From: Rebecca billardiae RCC1528
Lineage: Eukaryota > Haptophyta
NCBI GenBank assembly: GCA_965240325.2
Contig: OZ251237.1
Coordinates: 496,001-560,000 of the forward strand
Direction of reading: 5' to 3'
Length of the DNA stretch: 64,000 nt
The translations under genes and the position numbers were made by a program. The notes beneath the pieces were generated by a model. The model saw only the letters and a list, made by a program, of their open reading frames with translations. It did no database searches and was not told the DNA's origin. Positions 53,001-63,796 of this stretch are shown piece after piece. How positions within the stretch are numbered: position 1 is the stretch's first letter; each line of letters begins with the position of its first letter.

Positions 53001-56000
53001 CCGCCCGCTCGACCTCGCAGACGCGCGCACGACCACGACGACGGGCGACGCGAAGCGCTCTCTCGTCTTTCGTTCGGGGGTGCTCACGCCCGGCGCGACG
53101 TACGCGCTCACGCTCACGCTCGAGGTGTCTGGCGCCGCGCAGCCCGCCGTCTCCCGCCTCACCGTGGTGATGAACCGCCCTCCGTACGGCGGCAGCCTGC
53201 AGCTGTCGCCGGCCGAGGCGCGCGCGTTCGAGCCCGTCGCGCTGATCGCGGCCGGCTGGACGGACGACGAGGCTGAGGACCTGCCGCTGCGGTACGCGTT
53301 CGGGTACGTGCGCGCGGGCGCGGCGGCGGAGCAGCAACTCACTGCCGCGTCCTCGCTCGAGCCCTCCGCCTCCGCCGTGCTGCCCGAGGGCGAGCACAAC
53401 GCGACGCTCGCCGTGACCGACCAGTTTGGCGGCGTGGCGAGGGCGAGCGCGCTCGCGCGCGTGCTGCCGCTGCCACCGGCCAACGTCACCGCGGAGGCGG
53501 CGGCCGGGCAGGTGAGCGCGGCGCAGAGCGCGCTCGACGAGGGCGACGTCGACCTTGCGCTGCAGCTCGTGGTCGCCGTCGCAGATGCCCGCCGTCACCG
53601 AGGCCAACGCCACCGATGCGCGCGCCGTCACAGCCAGCCTGCTCTCGCAAACAGCCGCGCTCGCAGCCGCTGGCGTGTCTGAGCTCGACGGCGGGGCGGC
53701 GGCGTTGTCGAATGCGGTCGCATCAGCGCTTGCCGAGCCGCTCGCGCTCTCCGCCGACTCGCAGCTCCAAGGCCTTACGCAGCTCGCCGCCATCGTCGGG
53801 GACTCGCCGTCGGCAGACGGCATTGACGCCACGACCGCGGGCAACGTCGGCCGCGGCATCGACTCGGTCCTCGCCGCAGCCGCTCCCGGCGGCGGCGACG
53901 GCGGCACCTCGCCGAGCGCGGGGACGGAGCCGGCGATAGACGAGGCAGTGCGGAGCTCCGCACGCACGCGCTCCGACGGGCTGCTCCTCGGTGTGCTCCC
54001 GGGCGAGCGCGCGCGCGACTTCGTCGGCGAGCGGCTGAGCCTGAGCTCGGCGCGAGAGTTTGCCGCTCTGTCGATGTGGCCGGCGGGCGCGGCACGGTGG
54101 GCCTACCGGTGGGCGTGCTCGACGGCAGTTCGGTTACTGGCGACGCGGTGGATGTGCAGCTCGTGCTGCTCCAGCGCAACGTGCACGACGACCCGCGAGA
54201 CCGTCCAGGCGACCTCGCCACGGCGAGCTCGAGCGCGCTCGGCGGCGGCAGCGACACCGAGTATGCGCTCGGCGAGCAGCGCGCGCTGTTCGGCGTGACG
54301 CTCGCGGACGCGCGGTCGCGCGCGCCGTTGCAGATTCGCGAGCTGGCGACGTCGATCACCATCACCATCCCGCTGCTGGGCGTGGACGAGCTGCCGTCGC
54401 TCGGCGGCGAGCCGCGCGCCTCCGGCGTGTGCGCGGACGCGAGCGAGTGCGCGCCGCCTGGCGACGAGCCGCGCGGCAGCTGCATCGCGGCGCCGGCTGT
54501 CAACGCCTCCGCTGGCGACAGCGGAGGCGGCAGCGGCGGAGCATGCGTGTGCAACGCGGGCTTCGCGGGGGCGGCGTGTGACCAGCTGCAGACCTGCCAC
54601 TTCTGGAACGAGACGTCGCGTCGCTGGTCCTCCGAAGGCTGCCGCGCCGTCGCCGTGAGCGCGGGCGCGCTCGTGTGCGCGTGCGACCACCTCACCGACT
54701 TCGTCGCCCTCGGCGCCGCGATCGAGAGCGTCGCGGCGGGCGACGACTCCGGCGAGGTCGCGGTGAATCAAATCGAGACGGAGAAGCTCGAGGACAAGTC
54801 ACCGAGCGGCGTGGTCCAGGAGGTGGCCGGGCGCCTTGCGGCCAACTTTTGGGGCGTGGTCGTCGTGTGCGTCGTGCTCGGGCCGATGCTGCTGCTGCTC
54901 CTCGTCGCGCACCGCGTCGACCTGCAGATCGAGCGGCAGCCGTCGGTGCCGCAGTGGAAGCTGCGCGCGGCAAAGTCCATCTGGTGGCGCGCGGGGGCGC
55001 ACATGCTCACGCGCTCGACGCTCACCTCGTGGCTCACGCGGCTGCCGGGCGACCCGGTGAGCGCGAAGATGCGCGTGCTGCTGCTGATGAACGTGACGCT
55101 GGTCGAGCTCTTCGTGATGGCGCTCTTCATCGGCCAGGCGGAGGACATCTCCGCGACGCAGCTCATCGTGAGCGTGGCGGTGGGCATCGCGTCGGGCTAC
55201 CCGTACGAGGCCTTCTTCCTCGAGCGGCTGCTCGTGTGGAGCGTGCGCAGGCGCGGGCTGCTCGAGGAGCGGCCGGACGGCGTCGACCTGGCGGACGAGC
55301 AGGCGCGCCGCGCCGCGCTGCGCGTGGCGGCGGTGGTCCAGCCGACGACCGCAGCGACTAGTGCGGCCGCCGCGGCGAAGACGGCGCGGGGCGCGGCAAG
55401 GGCGGCGCACGACGCGGTGCAGGGCGCGGCCCACGCCGCAGCGCACGCCGCGCACCTCGACCGCCCCAACGCCCAGCAGCCCAAGGACAGCGAGTCGGAC
55501 GGAAGCGAGCCGGTCGCGCACAAGCTTCGGTACGCCCGGCCGGAGCTCGTCAAGCTGATCGAGGCCGACGCGGTCAGCGCGCTGGCGGCCAGCGAGGCGG
55601 CGGGCGAGGAGACCAGTGGCGCGCCCTCGCCCCCGCCCTCGCTGAGCGCGCAGTCCTCGCCCATGCATCGGTCGCAGTCGCCCGTCGCGCCGCACCGCGC
55701 GGCGGATTCAGGCGCGCATGACAGCGGCAGCAGGGTGGCGCCGCCGCGCGCGCTCGTGCGCCGCGCGAGCTCGGTCCGCTCGGTGGCCCAGCCCGGCTGG
55801 ATGCGGGCCAAGGCCGCCGGCCTGCCGCCGGGCACGATGACGGTGAGCATGCCCGACCAGGCGCTCATCTCCATCCCGACGGAGCATGGGCAGATCGTCG
55901 GCTTCTTCGTCGCGCGCACGTGGCAGGAGACCGTGATCAAGACGATCCCTCCGCCCAACAGGCGGTCCATCCTCTCCGAGATGGCGGGCGTGCAGCTGCA

Positions 56001-56937
56001 CTTTGACCGCGGGCAGGACGAGCTGCTGGCGGAGGCGCACCGCACGCTCGACTTCCTCCACGACGGCGTGCCTGACGTGCGCTTTGTGCAGGCCGAGCAC
56101 GTGTACCGCCGCGCCCCGATCCCCGCAGACGAGGCGAGGAGAACGTACGGCATGGTGAGCATGCGCATGCACACGCGGCGCGAGTTGACGGCCGGAGGCG
56201 CTGCCAAGAAGGCGCGGCGGAGCAGCCTGATGGCCGGCCGGGGGCGCGGAGACAAGGAGAGCGTGCCGATGGGCAAGATGGTGCAGGTCGTGCACCTCAC
56301 CAGCCCGTACGTCGACGGCCGCCAGATCCTGCCCACCGACGTGATCGCGCAGCCCAACGTGGCCACGCGCGCCGCCCTCGAGGCGTACGACCGGTTGCAA
56401 GGCCACGGCGACGGCCACCGCCAAGGGCACGCCGCGGCCGCCGAGCTCGGCGAGGCCGAGGCAGCGGCTGCGGAGTTGGGCGCGGCGGCCACAAGCGCGC
56501 ACGCCGAGCCGATGACACGCCATCGCGTGCACGAGCGCGTGCGCCTCACACGCTCCGAGCTGGAGCACGCGCAGTGGTGGTCGAACAAGCCGAAGACGTG
56601 GAAGCTGCGGACGGCGACCACGGTGAACGTGCTCCTCATCTGCGCCGTGGCGTGCATGGTGCTCGCCTTCTCCATCCTCGGCGGCGCGGGCGTGCGCGAC
56701 CCCGACATGTGGCGGCAGGAGATCCTCGTCGCGTGGCTCATCGAGACCGCGTTCAAGCTCGCGCTCATCGAGCCGGGCGTCGTGATCACGCAGCTGATCG
56801 TCGACCTCGTTGTGAAGACGTGCGTGCCCGAGTCGTACCGCGCATGGGCGATCGAGGTGTTCGTCGAGCCCCTCCTCCACCAGCTGCGCAGGCCGAAGAA
56901 GCTGTTCAAGGATGTCCTCGGCTTCGACGTGTGCTAG
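44041..56937 (+). CDS. giant surface receptor: signal peptide, 16 LRR exons, Ser/Pro stalk, REJ/PKD-like, GPS, membrane spans
   Basis: Exon 1 (44041-44208) encodes a signal peptide and DCIADPAACTSLD. Exon 2 is 44486-44553. Fifteen LRR exons start at 44729, 44936, 45129, 45357, 45562, 45767, 45967, 46174, 46383, 46590, 46803, 47008, 47213, 47420 and 47635. All are 72 nt except 45767-45831 (65 nt). The last exon is 47877-56937. Leaving out the 65-nt exon keeps the whole model in frame at about 3434 residues. After the LRRs come a (SPPP)n stalk (to about 50058), a module GYLADCIVFVDLDADLRLD, N-glycosylation-rich sequence, PKD/REJ-like repeats (51780-53500), an EGF-like CVCNAGFAGAACDQ, a GPS motif CHFWNETSRRW to CACDHLTDF (54595-54710), and about five membrane spans (54840-55230 and 56610-56820). 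It is polycystin-1/REJ-like without a visible PLAT domain. Between about 53585 and 54070 the reading lies in another frame, with two compensating breaks. Confidence 0.8.
44486..47706 (+). repeat. tandem array of about 207-bp exon-intron units encoding LRRs
   Basis: Sixteen exons occur at spacings of 193-243 bp, mostly 205-209. Each later exon starts after CTGCGCAG, encodes one 24-residue LRR of the type NSFSGSLPTEIGLMTALTDM, and ends before GTATGCGCGG or GTACGCGCGG. The introns, about 121-171 nt, are also near copies of one another (for example CTCGCCAGCCACGCGGGCGC recurs in nearly every unit). All internal introns are phase 2, so single units can be gained, lost or skipped without changing frame. 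Confidence 0.93.
47950..50058 (+). repeat. 2.1-kb Ser/Pro-rich coding repeat (SPPP type)
   Basis: The tract encodes about 700 residues of SPPPSPPPSPPPPP with a few Thr, Arg, Asn, Gln and Leu interruptions. Larger internal repeats of roughly 140-180 bp recur (for example the peptide PSPPPPPSPPPSPPPSPPPR several times). All six frames remain open over long stretches because the codons are built of C, G and A only in a fixed pattern. In algae and plants such segments are typically hydroxyproline-rich, O-glycosylated rods. Confidence 0.95.
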
Positions 56938-58044
56938 TTGATGGGTGCGCCCTGCTGCTAGCACGTCGTCGTCAACAAATAGTCCATCGACTTTGATCAG
57001 CGCCACGTGCCCTACCTGCGGTGCGCGCGCATGCGTACTAAGCCGCACTCCGTCCCTCGCGGACGCGCGCACTGGCGGGCGGCGCCAGCCAGTGCTGCCC
57101 ACGTGCTGCTGACCAGTGACGCGCTGCCCACACCACCATAGGCACCACACTTGTGCGCGTCGGGACTGACTTGTGTCGCGCTCAGCCGGCGCATGGTTCT
57201 GGATCTACTTTTGGACCGCCACGCTGCTGTGAGGCGACTCTGCGATGAGGATCAGATGTGAGATGGCGACGATGATATGACGACGACGACAGCTGCTGCT
57301 GCTCTGATTATTGATTATCCTGGACGACGACGGTGGCGCGGCAGTAGTCACCGTGCATGTAACAGCAGTCATCAGCCAGACACTCGCACGCCTTCATTCC
57401 GCAGGAATGCTTATGCTCCTCTATGCGGAGCAGTGTAATCCCAGCAGCTCGGTGCCGCATCTTCGACCAACGCGCCCCGCCATCGCGAGCCCACCCACGC
57501 CTCGCGCATATGGATGCACATACGGCCCGAGCAGAACCTCGCACTGCCGCCCGGACGTGACGCCGCTCTCGCAGTACAGCCACAAGGTTGCCAGACGGTT
57601 CCGGCGCGCGGGCGCGTGTACATGACTACACCTGCACGCGGAAGCCGTTCGAGTTCCCAGCAGGTCCCAACCTCCGCCGTGGACGCCTCGCGTCGAGCTG
57701 CGCAACGCCCGCCCACCGCGTGCGACACAGCTCGCGAGCGCGAGTCAAGCGGCGAAGCGAGACCGTTGGCGAGCGGTTCGGAAGGCCCACGAGGCTGGTT
57801 TTTGTGCGGCATCCTGCCTGAGGCCGCGAGTTCGGCCGGCGGTTTCTTAAAAGTCTAAACCAAAAAGGAGGGATCTCGGCATCGTGATTTCGACATCTCC
57901 GCGAGGCGAATCAGCTGCACCATCCAGATAGTATTGGGATGGAACCAAACTGCTCCCGAACGGCCAAACCGCACACGAACGCCCTTGCACGAACCACACG
58001 CGCTTGGCGGGAAGAGAGTCGCCGGCCGATTGACCTCGACAAGG
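56938..58044. other. 1.1-kb intergenic region with a possible minus-strand Cys-rich exon
   Basis: Mostly featureless. On the minus strand, 57308-57420 reads HSCGMKACECLADDCCYMHG followed by DYCRATVVVQDNQ and a stop, a compact cysteine-rich end that could be a terminal exon of a small secreted protein. I could not connect it to an upstream exon. The right end contains the 16-bp element at 57924-57939. Confidence 0.3.
57924..57939 (+). promoter_or_regulatory. 16-bp element shared by two paralogous genes, copy 1
   Basis: CCAGATAGTATTGGGA lies 105 bp before the start codon of the VWD-domain gene. An identical copy lies 85 bp before the start of the next paralogue (63696-63711). Shared promoter or 5' UTR element is inferred from position. 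Confidence 0.5.
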
Positions 58045-60237
58045 ATGCGCACTACGCTCACGCTGGCACTACTGGTGCACACGGCTGTGCTGCTGCACGC
58101 CCAGAGCGCGAGCGAGAATGCTACGCTACCGACAAGCCCACCGCCGAGCCCGCTATCTCCTCCTAGCTCTCCGCCGAGCACGCCGCCGAGCCCGCCATCT
58201 CCCCCTAGCCCTCCATCGCCGAGCCCGCCGCCGCCCGCGCCGTGCGTCCGCACCCATGTTGGCTGCGTCCATCGCTACCCCGTGGGCAGCCGTAACTACC
58301 TGAACCGGCTCAACTGGGACCCCGACACGAGCTCCGAGGGCACCAAGGCCGCGGTCCGGTGCTGCCTCAGGAACGGCTTGGAGTCGTCCAACGAGTGCGC
58401 GTCGCTCGTGCGCCCCGACGAGGAGACCGGGAAGATCCTGAGCTACAACGAGGCGTGGTCGATGGGCCTGCGGGACATGCGCAGCGACTACCGCGCCGCG
58501 AACTACGCCACCGCAAAGACGATGTGCGACGAGTACGCCGACTCGCGAAAGGCGCCCGGCAACGGCGGCTCCGCCGGCGACTGGCGGCTCTGCACGTACT
58601 ACGAGGTGGCGGAGAAGTACGGCCGCGTGCAGGGCCTCTGCTGCTACACGGGCGGTGCGTACGACGGCCAGGCGACGTGGACGCGGTGTGACGAGCCTGA
58701 GCCGCCGAGCCCGCCGCCGAGCCCACCACCGCCCGCGTCGCCGCCAAGCCCACCGCCAAGCCCGCCGCCGCCGAGCCCACCGCCGAGCCCGCCGCCAAGC
58801 CCGCCGCCGCCGAGCCCACCGCCGAGCCCGCCGCCGCCGAGCCCGCCGCCGAGCCCGCCGCCAAGCCCGCCACCGCCAAGCCCGCCGCCCGCGCCACCAT
58901 CGCCACCACCGCCGCCGTGCTTCCAGCTCGTCGTCGGCTGCATCGACACGTACCCCGAGGGCAGCGCGGTGTTCGCCCGCGCGCAGAACCGCGAGCCGAA
59001 CCTCGCGAGCGGTGGCGACCGCGGCGCGGTGCGCTGCTGCCGCGAGAACGGCGGCGCCCCGTCGGACACGTGCGACTCGGTCGTCGCGCGCGACCCGACG
59101 AGCGGCCGCGTGCTCGGCTACGCGCAGAGACGCACGCATGGCCGCGGCGTCTTTGAGGCCGTCGACTTCTCCACCGCGCACGCGCTCTGCTCCGAGTTCC
59201 ACGACGAGCGCTACGAGCAGGGGGCCGGCGGCGCGGCGGGCGACTGGCGCCTGTGCACGTACCAGGAGGTGGCCGAGATGGAGAAGCCCACGTGGCCCGG
59301 TCACACCGGCCTGTGCTGCAACACGGGCGGCGGGTACAACAACGACCCGACGTGGGTGTCGTGCGGCGCGCCGATGCCGCCCAGCGCGCCACCGTCGCCG
59401 CCCTCGCCGCCGCCTCCGCAGCCAGTCTCTGAGTGCCGCTCGCGCGGCGACCCACACTTCACCACGTGGACGGGCGAGCGGCACGACTTCCAGAACCTCG
59501 GCCCATACACGCTCGCAGCGGCACCGGCGGCGGGGCTGCTCGCGCAGGCGTGGCACTGCAAGTGGGGCCGCGCCGCTGGAGCCAACGCCGCGCTCGCCTT
59601 CACGCTCGACGGTGGCGAGACCAAGTGGGAGATCTACGGCGATTCGCTGCTCGTGGACGGCAAGCTCTCGGCGGCGGCGGCGGCGCTGAGCGCGGCCAAC
59701 GGCGGCGGGCGGACGATCCTCTCCGACGGCACGGCCCTCGCCATCGGCGCGAACTGGAGCTCCATTGCGGTGTCCAAGGGCGACAACGAGGTGCGCGCGC
59801 TCCGCCGCCAGTTCGCGCTCCGGCCCGAGGTCGCCGCCGCCGGCTACTGGTTTGATGTGCACGTGCAGACGCAGACGCAGTACGTGGCGGAAGGCCAGGG
59901 CGCCACCGGCCTGTGCGGCGACACGCTCGCGCGCACGCGGCCTGCGACGCACGCGGTGACCGATGACGCCTCCCTCTTCACCGCCGCGACCGCCGAGTTC
60001 ACCGCCCTCGGCGCGGCATGCGGCATTGACGACGTCGAGCCGATGGCGTGCGACAATCCGACCGAGTGCTGCCTGATGCCCAACGAGCGCGCGGCCGAGC
60101 TGTGCGCGCACGTCTCGTGTGACTCGGCGGAGCTCGAGGCGTGCATGTACGACTGCTGCCTGGCCGGGATCGACGAGTGCAACCTCGCCTACCCGGACCC
60201 GGCCCCGTGCCCGCCGCCGCCGAGCCCGCCGCCAAGC

Positions 60238-60295
<58 letters not shown>

Positions 60296-63200
60296 CGCCG
60301 TCGCCGGGCAAGGACTCGTCGAAGGACTCGGCCTCGGACGTCGACTGCTCCGCCTCTGGCGCCGACCCGTGGAAGTACGGCTGGCCCAAGCTCGAGTGCT
60401 GCGCCGGGCTCACCGAGTGCCTGGGCGACTTTGACCGCGACGACAACACGCCGTTCAGCTACGAGTGCCACGAGACGTGCCCCTCTGCCTCGCCGCCGCC
60501 GCCCTCGCCGCACGCGCCGCCGGCCCCATCGGCACCGCCTTCAGCGCCACCCTCGCCGTCGCCCTCGCCGACGCCACCGCCGCCGCCGCCCTCGCCGCCA
60601 TCGTGCACCGAGTCTGCGGGCAACCCGTGGAAGTACGGCTGGCCCAAGATCGAGTGCTGCGCCGGGCTCACCGAGTGCCTCGGCGACTTTGACCGCGACG
60701 ACGCCACGCCGTTTTCGTACGAGTGCCACGAGACATGCCCGTCCGCCTCGCCGCCGCCATCGGCGCCGCCCGCGCCGTCCGCGCCGCCGTCGCCGCCACG
60801 CCGGCCCAAGTGCACGCCCGCCGCGGAGGATCCGTGGGCGCATGGCTGGCCCAAGGTCGCGTGCTGCGGCGAGCTCAACGAGTGCCTTGGCGACTGGGAC
60901 TCGGACGGCACGGCCTCCTTCCTCTGCCTCGACAAGTGCAATGCGCCGCCCTCGCTCGAGATGTGCTCGGACACGGACGCGAATCCGTGGGCCTCGGGCG
61001 CGCACAAGCCGTGCTGCGCCGGGCTGCGCGAGTGCCTCGGCAACTGGCGGCGCGACGGCGAGTGGCACTTCAGCTGCCGCGAGAGCTGCTACGTCGAGCC
61101 GCCGTCGGCCCCGCCGGCGCCCTCGGCGCCACCCGCACCGTCGGCGCCGCCACCGACGCCGCCCGCGCCGTCCCAGCCGCCCGCGCCGTCGGCGCCGCCT
61201 GCGCCCTCGGCGCCGCCCGCTCCGTCCGCCCCGCCGGCCTCGCCGCCACTCCCCGCCGACTACGCCTACTGCGAGTCCGTTGGCGGTGAGTCCCGCGGGC
61301 GCCACCGCCCGCGCGCCCAGTGCGCCCGCACGCCTACCGTCTGCGCTCGCTCAACCTCGCGCCGCGCGCGCCTCGTGCCGTGGCGGCGCTCCGGTGCGCA
61401 GACCCGCACTTCACGTCGTGGGGCGGCGTGACGTACGACTACAACGAGCTCGGCCCGCACACGCTCGCCTCGGTGCCCGCGCTCGAGCTCGAGGTGGAGG
61501 CGTACCACTGCCGCTGGGGCACGGCTGGCGCGTCCACCGCCGCGCTCGCGTTCACGTTCGGCGCGCAGCGCTTCGAGCTGTTCGGCAACGCGCTCCACCT
61601 GAACGGCGACGCGACCACGCTCGCCCCGCTGCTCACGCTCGGCGGCAACGTCACGCTCGGCGGCGGCGTGTACGTGCGCGTGCTCGCCGGCCTGAGCGAG
61701 GTGCTCGTGTCGTACGGCGGCGCGACAGTCCGAGCCCTCCGCCGCGCGAGCTCGCTCGCGAGCAACGGCGCGTGGTGGGACGTGCAGCTGCGCGCGCCCA
61801 AGGCGGAGGTGCTCGGTGCCGAAGGCGGCAGCAGCGCCGGCCTGTGCACGGCCACGTCTGCCTACGCGGCGCGCGGCGTGCGGCTGGCGGAGGCGAAGCT
61901 GTTCAGCGAGGGCACGGGCGCGCTGAGCGTGCTGCGCGCGCAGTGCGGCGAGCCCGCGATGGTCGAGCTGCCGTGCGGCAAGCCCGGCGAGGACTGCTGC
62001 CTGATGGACATGGAGCGCGCCGAGGGCCTCTGCGAGGCGGTGGCGTGCGACCCGCTCGCGTACCAGCGGTGCATGTACGACTGCTGCCTCGCCGCGGCCG
62101 ACGAGTGCGCGTCCGCGTACCTGCAGAACCCGCTGATCTGCCCGCCGCCGTCGGCGCCGCCCGCGCCGTCCGCGCCGCCCGCGCCGTCGACGCCGCCGTC
62201 TCACCCGCCGCCGCCCTCTTGCACGATCGCCGGCGGCGATCCGTGGGCGCACGGCTGGCCCAAGGTCGCGTGCTGCGGCGAGCTCAACGAGTGCCTCGGC
62301 GACTGGGACTCGGACGGCACGGCCAGCTTCCTCTGCCTCGCGCAGTGCAACAAGCCGCCTTCGAAGGACATGTGCTCGGACGCGGACGCAAACCCGTGGG
62401 CCTCGGGCGCGCACAAGCCGTGCTGCGCGGGTCTGCAGGAGTGCCTCGGCGACTGGCGGCGCGACGGCGACTGGCACTTCAGCTGCCGCGAGATCTGCTA
62501 TGTCGAGCCGCCGTCGGCCCCGCCGGCGCCCTCCGCGCCGCCCGCGCCCTCGGCGCCGCCGTCGGCCCCGCCCTCACCGCCGCCCAAGCCGACGTGCACG
62601 CCGGACGCAAAGGACCCGTGGCAGTTCTCGTGGCCCAAGGTGCCGTGCTGCGACGGGCTGAGCGAGTGCCTCGGCGACTGGGACTCGGACGGCACGGCCA
62701 GCTTCCTCTGCCTCGCGCAGTGCAACAAGCCGCCCTCAGACGGCATGTGCTCGGACGCGGACGCCGACCCGTGGGCCTCGGGTGCGGAGAAGCCGTGCTG
62801 CGCCGGCCTGCAGAGCTGCCTCGGCTTCTGGGCGGGCCCAGACGCTGAGCCGCTCTACCGCTGCAAGGCGCAGTGCGAGTCGCTCTCGGCGACCTTCAAG
62901 GCCGCCACCGCCGCCAGCTCGGCGGGTGAGGGCGAGGGGCGCGACGTGAAGCAGTCCGGCGGCAACGGCGGCGACGAGCACAAGCGCGCCGCGGCGGACG
63001 TCGACTCCAACGCCTCGTCGGCTGAGGCGCGCGACCCGACCACGAGAAGCGAGGCCAAGCTTGCGACGGGCGGCGCGGGCGGCGACGCCCACGACGCGGC
63101 CGACTTCATCGTGCTCGCCATCGCCTCCGCGTTCGGCGGCATCTTCGTGTGCCTGCTCTTCGCCCTCTTCAAGATGTGCAACCAGCGCGGGCGGCAGGCG

Positions 63201-63407
63201 GCGCAGCCCAAGGCTGCTGCCGCCGACGGCGCCAGGGCGCAGGCCCCGAGCTCGGCGGCCGGCGCCGCCGCCGGCGTCACGCCCACGCAGAGCACGCATG
63301 CACCTCCACAGCCCACGCCCTTCGCGCCGATGACCGTGGTGCCCACGACACCCGGCGGCTCCTCTCGCCGCCGGCGCTCAGGCCTGCTCCCAGATATCGA
63401 GGTCTGA
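58045..63407 (+). CDS. mucin/adhesin-like membrane protein: two VWD domains and eight six-Cys modules
   Basis: Exons 58045-61285 and 61402-63407 (116-nt intron) give 1748 residues. Order: signal peptide (MRTTLTLALLVHTAVLLHAQ); Pro-rich; Cys-rich domain 1 (GDWRLCTYYEVAEK, GLCCYTGG); SPPP linker; a second copy of that domain (GDWRLCTYQEVAEM, GLCCNTGG); von Willebrand D domain 1 (SRGDPHFTTWTGE); poly-Pro; four six-Cys modules; Pro/Ala linker; VWD domain 2; four more modules; acidic linker; one membrane span (FIVLAIASAFGGIFVCLLFA) and a basic tail. The intron falls exactly inside the VWD hallmark: ESVG-D-PHFTSWGG is restored by splicing. Each VWD is followed by CCLM and MYDCCLA signatures. Such proteins form extracellular adhesive or matrix layers. 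The start is the first in-frame ATG and opens the signal peptide. Confidence 0.88.
60238..60294 (+). repeat. CCG microsatellite encoding poly-Pro
   Basis: Nineteen consecutive CCG triplets encode an uninterrupted proline run after the first VWD domain; both flanks are further Ser/Pro codons. Confidence 0.95.
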
Positions 63408-63796
63408 TGATGCCACTGGAATGTAGGGCATGCCCATCTGAATGACGATCGCACGTCTGATCATCTCGCTGCGGTGCGCCCGGATGTGACGGCTTGTGGT
63501 AGACGCTGTTCGTGCGCCATCGTGCGGTCGCTCCAGCACTTTCCAGCAGCAGGATTCTGGCCGTGTCAGCAATATTAAAAAAGGGGAATATCTTGTGAAT
63601 TAAACTCTGGTCTCTGTGGAATCGGAGATACCGGCTCGTCTTAAGGCTTATGAACCGGAGATTTGATCTCGCAGATTCATGCAAGTTGTAACTCACCAGA
63701 TAGTATTGGGAGATAGCACCTTAGGACCATACAGTCTAAAGCCTCGGCCGTCGTCAGTTCACGTCGCAACTCACAACGCCTCAACGTTCCGACGAC
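63408..63796. other. intergenic between two paralogues, AT-richer
   Basis: No gene seen. The stretch is clearly lower in GC than the flanking genes, with an A run near 63577, and holds the second copy of the shared 16-bp element. Confidence 0.5.
63696..63711 (+). promoter_or_regulatory. 16-bp element shared by two paralogous genes, copy 2
   Basis: CCAGATAGTATTGGGA, identical to 57924-57939, lies 85 bp before the ATG at 63797. Confidence 0.5.

Noticed and set aside
53512-53584. A 73-nt GT-AG intron in the REJ region
   Set aside because: It would fix one frame break, but the sequence removed (AAQSALDEGDVDLALQLV) looks like genuine helical REJ/GAIN coding sequence. Kept only as an alternative.
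58153-60513. 786-residue minus-strand frame, Arg-rich
   Set aside because: Antisense to the VWD-domain gene, driven by Pro codons.
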